Of a stretch of 64,000 bases of DNA, positions 60,316-64,000 are shown one piece after another. The stretch spans positions 25,943 through 89,942 of the forward strand of contig CAZHKE010000007.1 of NCBI GenBank assembly GCA_964532485.1. The letters run 5' to 3'. The position numbers and the translations under genes are program-made. The notes under the pieces were generated by a model. The model was given only the letters and a program-made list of their open reading frames with translations, was not told the DNA's origin and ran no database searches. This DNA comes from DATBSK01 sp964532485 (GTDB lineage Bacteria > Actinomycetota > Acidimicrobiia > IMCC26256 > PALSA-555). Within the stretch, counting starts at the first letter, position 1. Every line of letters starts with the position of its first letter.

Positions 60316-63282
60316 ATGCGCGTCCAGCCAGCCGAGCGCCGCCGCTTTCGAATCCGCGGCTGGATCATCGCGGTCGTCGTCGTCGTCCTCCTGGTCCTCC
60401 TGTTCAGCCTGCGGGGGCTCGCGGGCTTCTACACCGACTACCTCTGGTTCGACTCCCTGGGTCAGGGCGACACGTGGGGGTCGCTGCTCGCCGCCAAGGT
60501 CGTGCCGGCCCTGGTGTTCACGGTCGTCTTCTTCGCGATCCTCTTCGCGAACCTCGTGATCGCCGATCGCCTGGCGCCGCGGCTCCGCCCGATGGGTGCA
60601 CCCACCCCCGAGGACGAGCTGGTCAGCCGCTACCAGCAGGCGACGGCCCGCTACCGCGGCCGCATCCGCGTCGGCATCGCGCTGTTCTTCGCGCTGATCG
60701 CCGGGATCGGCGTCTCGTCGCAGTGGCGCCAGTGGATCCTCTTCACCAACAGCGTCGACTTCGGGATCAAGGACCCGCAGTTCGACAAGGACGTCGGCTT
60801 CTACGTCTTCCAGCTGCCGTTCATCAACTTCATCATCGACTGGCTCTTCGCCGGTCTGGTGATCGTGCTGCTCGTGACGGCCGTCGCGCACTACCTCAAC
60901 GGCGGCATCCGCTTCCAGAGCCCGCTCCAACGCGTGACGCCGCAGGTGAAGGCGCACCTCTCGGTGATCCTCGCGGTGATGGCGCTCGTGAAGACGGCGG
61001 AGTACTACTTCTCACGGTTCGAGCTCGACCTGTCCGACCGCGGCGTCGTCGACGGTGCGAGCTACACCGACGTGAAGGCGCAGCTGCCCGCGCTCAACTT
61101 CTTGATCTTCGTCTCGATCATCGCCGCCGCGCTGTTCATCTGGAACATCTGGCGTCGAGGTTGGGTGCTGCCGGTCATCGCGGTCGGTCTCTGGGCGTTC
61201 GTCTCACTCGTCGTCGGCACCATCTACCCGGCGCTCATCCAGAACTTCAAGGTCAACCCCAACGAGTTCGCCACCGAGCGGCCCTACATCGGACGCAACA
61301 TCTCCGCGACCAGGCAGGCGTTCAACCTCTCGTCGATCGACGTCAAGAGCTTCGACTACACCCAGGATCTCCAACCCGAGGTCGTCGACAGCAATCGCCC
61401 CACGATCGACAACGCCCGGCTGTGGGATCCGAGCGTCATCCGCTCGACCTACGAGACGCTCCAGGCGCTCCAGACCTACTACCGGATCAACGACGTCGAC
61501 GTCGATCGCTACGACCTCGACGGTCAGACCACCCAGGTGATGCTCTCGGCCCGCGAGCTCAACAGCAACGAGCTGCCGAGCCAGTCGTGGGTCAACGAGC
61601 ACCTGGTGTACACGCACGGGTACGGCGCGATCGCCTCGCCGAGCAACCAGGCGGCCGACGACGGTTCACCCGCGTTCGTCCTCGACGACATCCCTCCGGT
61701 GGGTGACACCATCCCGCTGAAGGGGAAGGGTGCAGAGATCTACGTCGGCGAAGAGCTCGACAACTACGTCATCGTCGACGCGAAGCAGAGCGAGCTCAAC
61801 TACGCGCGCCAGGGGGTGCGCGACGCACGCACCCGGTACCGCGGCCGAGACGGCGTCGACATCGGGAACTTCTTCCGTCGAGCTGCGTTCGCGCTGAGGT
61901 TCGGCGACCCGAACATCCTCATCTCGGGCCAGATGACCGACAAGTCGCGCATCCTCATGCGACGCGACATCCGTGAGCGTGTCGGCCAGCTCGCGCCGTT
62001 CCTCGACTTCGATGGCGATCCCTACCCGGTGATCGTCGACGGCAAGACCACTTGGATCCTCGACGGCTTCACCACGTCGACGCAGTACCCGTACTCACAG
62101 GCGTTCGAGGGATCCGGGGGCCTGTCCGGCGACGTCAACTACGTGCGCAACTCGGTGAAGGTCACCGTCGACGCGTACGAGGGCACGGTGAAGCTCTACG
62201 TGATCGATCCCGACGACCCGATCATCCAGGCCTACCAGAAGGCGTTCCCGGATCTCTTCACACCCTTCGACGAGATGCCCGACGAGCTGGTCGAGCACCT
62301 GCGCTACCCCGAGGACCTGTTCAAGCTCCAGTCGAACGCGTTCGCGAAGTATCACGTCGTCGAGCCGCAGCGCTTCTACAACGGGAACGAGCGCTGGCTG
62401 CTGTCACCCGACCCGAACGCTGCCGTCGCACCGATCGCGAGCAGCGGGTCGACGCGCAACCAGAGCTCGAACCGCGCCCCCGAGATCACCGCGACGACGA
62501 GGCGGCAGGATCCCTACTACCTCTACATCCGACTTCCCGGAGACGACCGCGAGAGCTTCCTGATCCTCCAGCCGTTCGTCCCCATCTCGAAGGACAACCA
62601 GCAGACGCGGCTGGTGTCGTTCATGAGCGCGAAGTCCGATCCGCGTGACTACGGCGAGCTCGAGGCGTTCGTGATGCCCCAGGGCGAGCAGGTGCTGGGA
62701 CCGGTGCAGGCGGCGGCGAACATCCAGAAGACCACAGAGATCTCGAGCGAGATCACACTGCTCAGCCAGCGGGGATCGAACGTGGTCGCCGGTGCCGTGC
62801 AGCTGATCCCCGTCGGGGAGTCGTTCATCTACGTGCAGCCGTTCTTCACCGTGGCGGCACAGAACCCGAACGCGTTCCCGCAGTTCCAGTTCGTCACGGT
62901 CGCGGTCCCCGACCCGGAGAAGACGCCGGTGAAGGCCGACACCGTCAGCGACGGGCTCGACCTGCTCTTCGGTCGTGCCCAGCCGGCGCCCGAGGGCCCG
63001 ACCGAGCCGACGACGCCGACCGAGGACCAGACCGTGGCCCAGCTGCTGGAGGAGGCGGAGCAGAAGTTCGCCGACGCCCAGCAGGCGCTCACGCAGGGCA
63101 ACCTCGGCGAGTACCAGGACCTCGTGTCGGAGGCCCAGGACCTCATCACCCAGGCCCGCGAGCTCCTCGCGGCCGAGGGAGCCGGCACGCCGCTCACGTC
63201 GTCGACGAGCACGACCTCGACGACGCGTCCCGCGAACTCGCAGCAGGCCCTCGGCCCGATCGCCCGTCGCCTGGGCACCTGA
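60316..63282 (+). CDS. UPF0182 family large membrane protein
   Basis: A 988-residue protein. Seven hydrophobic helices lie in the first 310 residues (for example IIAVVVVVLLVLLFSL, GIALFFALIAGIGVSS, LNFLIFVSIIAAALFIW). A large outside domain follows with NPNEFATERPYIGRNISATRQAFNL and RDPYYLYIRLPGD-like motifs of UPF0182. The C-terminus is acidic, coiled-coil and Thr/Ser-rich. The family is near-universal in actinobacteria and has no known function. ATG at 60316. Confidence 0.9.
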   Translation: MRVQPAERRRFRIRGWIIAVVVVVLLVLLFSLRGLAGFYTDYLWFDSLGQGDTWGSLLAAKVVPALVFTVVFFAILFANLVIADRLAPRLRPMGAPTPEDELVSRYQQATARYRGRIRVGIALFFALIAGIGVSSQWRQWILFTNSVDFGIKDPQFDKDVGFYVFQLPFINFIIDWLFAGLVIVLLVTAVAHYLNGGIRFQSPLQRVTPQVKAHLSVILAVMALVKTAEYYFSRFELDLSDRGVVDGASYTDVKAQLPALNFLIFVSIIAAALFIWNIWRRGWVLPVIAVGLWAFVSLVVGTIYPALIQNFKVNPNEFATERPYIGRNISATRQAFNLSSIDVKSFDYTQDLQPEVVDSNRPTIDNARLWDPSVIRSTYETLQALQTYYRINDVDVDRYDLDGQTTQVMLSARELNSNELPSQSWVNEHLVYTHGYGAIASPSNQAADDGSPAFVLDDIPPVGDTIPLKGKGAEIYVGEELDNYVIVDAKQSELNYARQGVRDARTRYRGRDGVDIGNFFRRAAFALRFGDPNILISGQMTDKSRILMRRDIRERVGQLAPFLDFDGDPYPVIVDGKTTWILDGFTTSTQYPYSQAFEGSGGLSGDVNYVRNSVKVTVDAYEGTVKLYVIDPDDPIIQAYQKAFPDLFTPFDEMPDELVEHLRYPEDLFKLQSNAFAKYHVVEPQRFYNGNERWLLSPDPNAAVAPIASSGSTRNQSSNRAPEITATTRRQDPYYLYIRLPGDDRESFLILQPFVPISKDNQQTRLVSFMSAKSDPRDYGELEAFVMPQGEQVLGPVQAAANIQKTTEISSEITLLSQRGSNVVAGAVQLIPVGESFIYVQPFFTVAAQNPNAFPQFQFVTVAVPDPEKTPVKADTVSDGLDLLFGRAQPAPEGPTEPTTPTEDQTVAQLLEEAEQKFADAQQALTQGNLGEYQDLVSEAQDLITQARELLAAEGAGTPLTSSTSTTSTTRPANSQQALGPIARRLGT

Positions 63283-63324
63283 TCCGGCGAGGCGCCGGAT
63301 CGAGGCGCGATTGAGCCGGGCCCC

Positions 63325-63376
63325 CGTAATTGTTACTATCGACGTAGTGTTAATCCCCGGGACCCCCCATCCGGGG
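63325..63376 (+). promoter_or_regulatory. A/T-rich promoter/leader of the suf operon
   Basis: GTAATTGTTACTATCGACGT at about 63326 is strikingly A/T-rich for this genome. It includes the dyad ACTA (63335-63338) and TAGT (63345-63348) around TCGACG. A leader hairpin CCCCGG (63355-63360)/CCGGGG (63371-63376) follows. Candidate promoter and regulator site for sufB, 38-89 bp upstream of its ATG. Confidence 0.4.
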
Positions 63377-63413
63377 CCACGAACCTGATCCAGTCGCTCG
63401 ACGGGAGCGCGAG

Positions 63414-64000
63414 ATGGCCGTCCAGGACATCGACCTCGGCAAGTACAAGCTCGGCTGGCACGACTCGACCGACGACTACGTCTTCGTGCCGAAGAAGGGC
63501 CTGAACGAGGACATCGTCCGCGAGATCTCGGGCATGAAGGAAGAGCCCGCGTGGATGACGAAGTTCCGGCTCAACGCGCTGAAGCGCTTCGAGCGCAAGC
63601 CGATGCTCGAGTGGTTCGCGAAGAACATGCCCGGCATCGACTTCGAGGACATCTACTACTACCTGAAGCCGACCGACGGTCAGGTCAACGACTGGGACAT
63701 GCTCCCGCCGGAGATGAAGGACACGTACGAGAAGCTCGGGATCCCCGAGGCCGAGCGGAAGTTCCTCGCCGGCGCGACGGCTCAATACGATTCCGAGACC
63801 GTGTTCCATCGCAACCGCGAGGAGCTCGAGCAACAGGGGATCATCTTCACGGACATCGACACCGCGATCCGTGAGTACCCCGACATCGTGCGTGAGCACA
63901 TCGGGACCGTCATCCCGCCGGGCGACAACAAGTTCGCCGCGCTGAACTCGGCGGTGCTGAGCGGTGGCTCGTTCATCTACGTGCCGCCGGGCGTGCACGT
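63414..64000 (+). CDS. sufB: Fe-S cluster assembly protein SufB (3' end beyond window)
   Basis: First 195 residues of SufB, including GLNEDIVREISGMKEEPAWMTKFRLNAL, then the WDMLPPEMKDTYEKLGIPEAE region and GSFIYVPPGVH at the window edge. SufB is the scaffold on which Fe-S clusters form with SufC and SufD. ATG at 63414 after GGGAG. Likely first gene of a suf operon; no sufR-like repressor precedes it in the window. Confidence 0.93.
   Translation, partial: MAVQDIDLGKYKLGWHDSTDDYVFVPKKGLNEDIVREISGMKEEPAWMTKFRLNALKRFERKPMLEWFAKNMPGIDFEDIYYYLKPTDGQVNDWDMLPPEMKDTYEKLGIPEAERKFLAGATAQYDSETVFHRNREELEQQGIIFTDIDTAIREYPDIVREHIGTVIPPGDNKFAALNSAVLSGGSFIYVPPGVH

Noticed and set aside
1..64000. tRNA or rRNA genes
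   Set aside because: I saw no cloverleaf or rRNA-like sequence in the intergenic regions.
1..64000. Prophage or classical insertion sequence
   Set aside because: No integrase, transposase, terminase or capsid genes were found. The single phage-like motif at 58830 stands in a housekeeping setting.

Overview
The window reads as a chromosomal segment of a high-GC actinomycete. Two WhiB-type iron-sulfur proteins, SenX3/RegX3-type phosphate signalling, a UPF0182 membrane protein, F420-type luciferase-like and deazaflavin-dependent oxidoreductases, and a long cytochrome-b type SdhC all point to Actinomycetota. A lone mreB, a fused siroheme decarboxylase and the general gene mix make a lineage near Acidimicrobiia plausible, but that class call is inference. 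Five runs of 100 N (15020, 17154, 27504, 29066, 60065) show a draft scaffold. Two of them are flanked by copied sequence that is probably an assembly artefact.

Layout. 1-10 kb: LysM protein, arylsulfotransferase-like protein, aldehyde dehydrogenase, luciferase-like oxidoreductase, exonuclease VII (xseAB), L,D-transpeptidase, FGGY kinase. 9.8-14.2 kb: SRPBCC and VOC proteins, the reverse transsulfuration pair (cystathionine beta-synthase and a gamma-lyase/synthase), a deazaflavin-dependent nitroreductase-like protein. 14.3-18.5 kb: succinate dehydrogenase sdhCAB on the minus strand. 18.6-23.7 kb: a ChlI/MoxR-like AAA ATPase and a VWA protein, separated by a lipoprotein and by a DUF559-type nuclease-like gene set between two arrays of 61-bp palindromic repeats. 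23.7-32.7 kb: macro domain protein, two WhiBs, formiminotransferase-like protein, tatA, an ECF sigma/anti-sigma/RseB-like set, an arsenic cluster (arsR, arsI, aquaporin) and an HtrA-type protease. 32.7-40 kb: phosphate regulon, with phoU-pstS-pstC-pstA on the minus strand and pstB-senX3-regX3 on the plus strand, PHO boxes between them. 40.2-46.1 kb: a six-gene polyphosphate/nucleotide operon (ppk, CYTH-CHAD, NUDIX, SixA, HD, surE). 46-57.5 kb: MFS protein, Eis-like acetyltransferase, a second DUF559-type gene between two copies of a 45-bp palindrome, zincin, epimerase, fused siroheme decarboxylase, a protease-dead HtrA homologue, moaE, mreB, HEAT protein. 57.6-64 kb: YlbL-type PDZ-Lon protease, an uncharacterised protein with a phage-head-like zinc motif, UPF0182, and the start of sufB.

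The most unusual signal is a pair of 301-residue paralogues (49220-50125 and 20566-21471), each with an AbiEi-like N-terminal region and a Vsr/DUF559-like nuclease region, and each bracketed by its own family of short palindromes. One family (20-21-bp arms, TAT loop) also occurs as solo copies at 3903 and 9746, at gene ends. Both families carry outward-facing TGA codons that act as stop codons of adjoining genes. The pattern resembles REP/RAYT pairs but with a restriction-like nuclease in place of a tyrosine transposase. This is a hypothesis built from the sequence and I know of no description of it.
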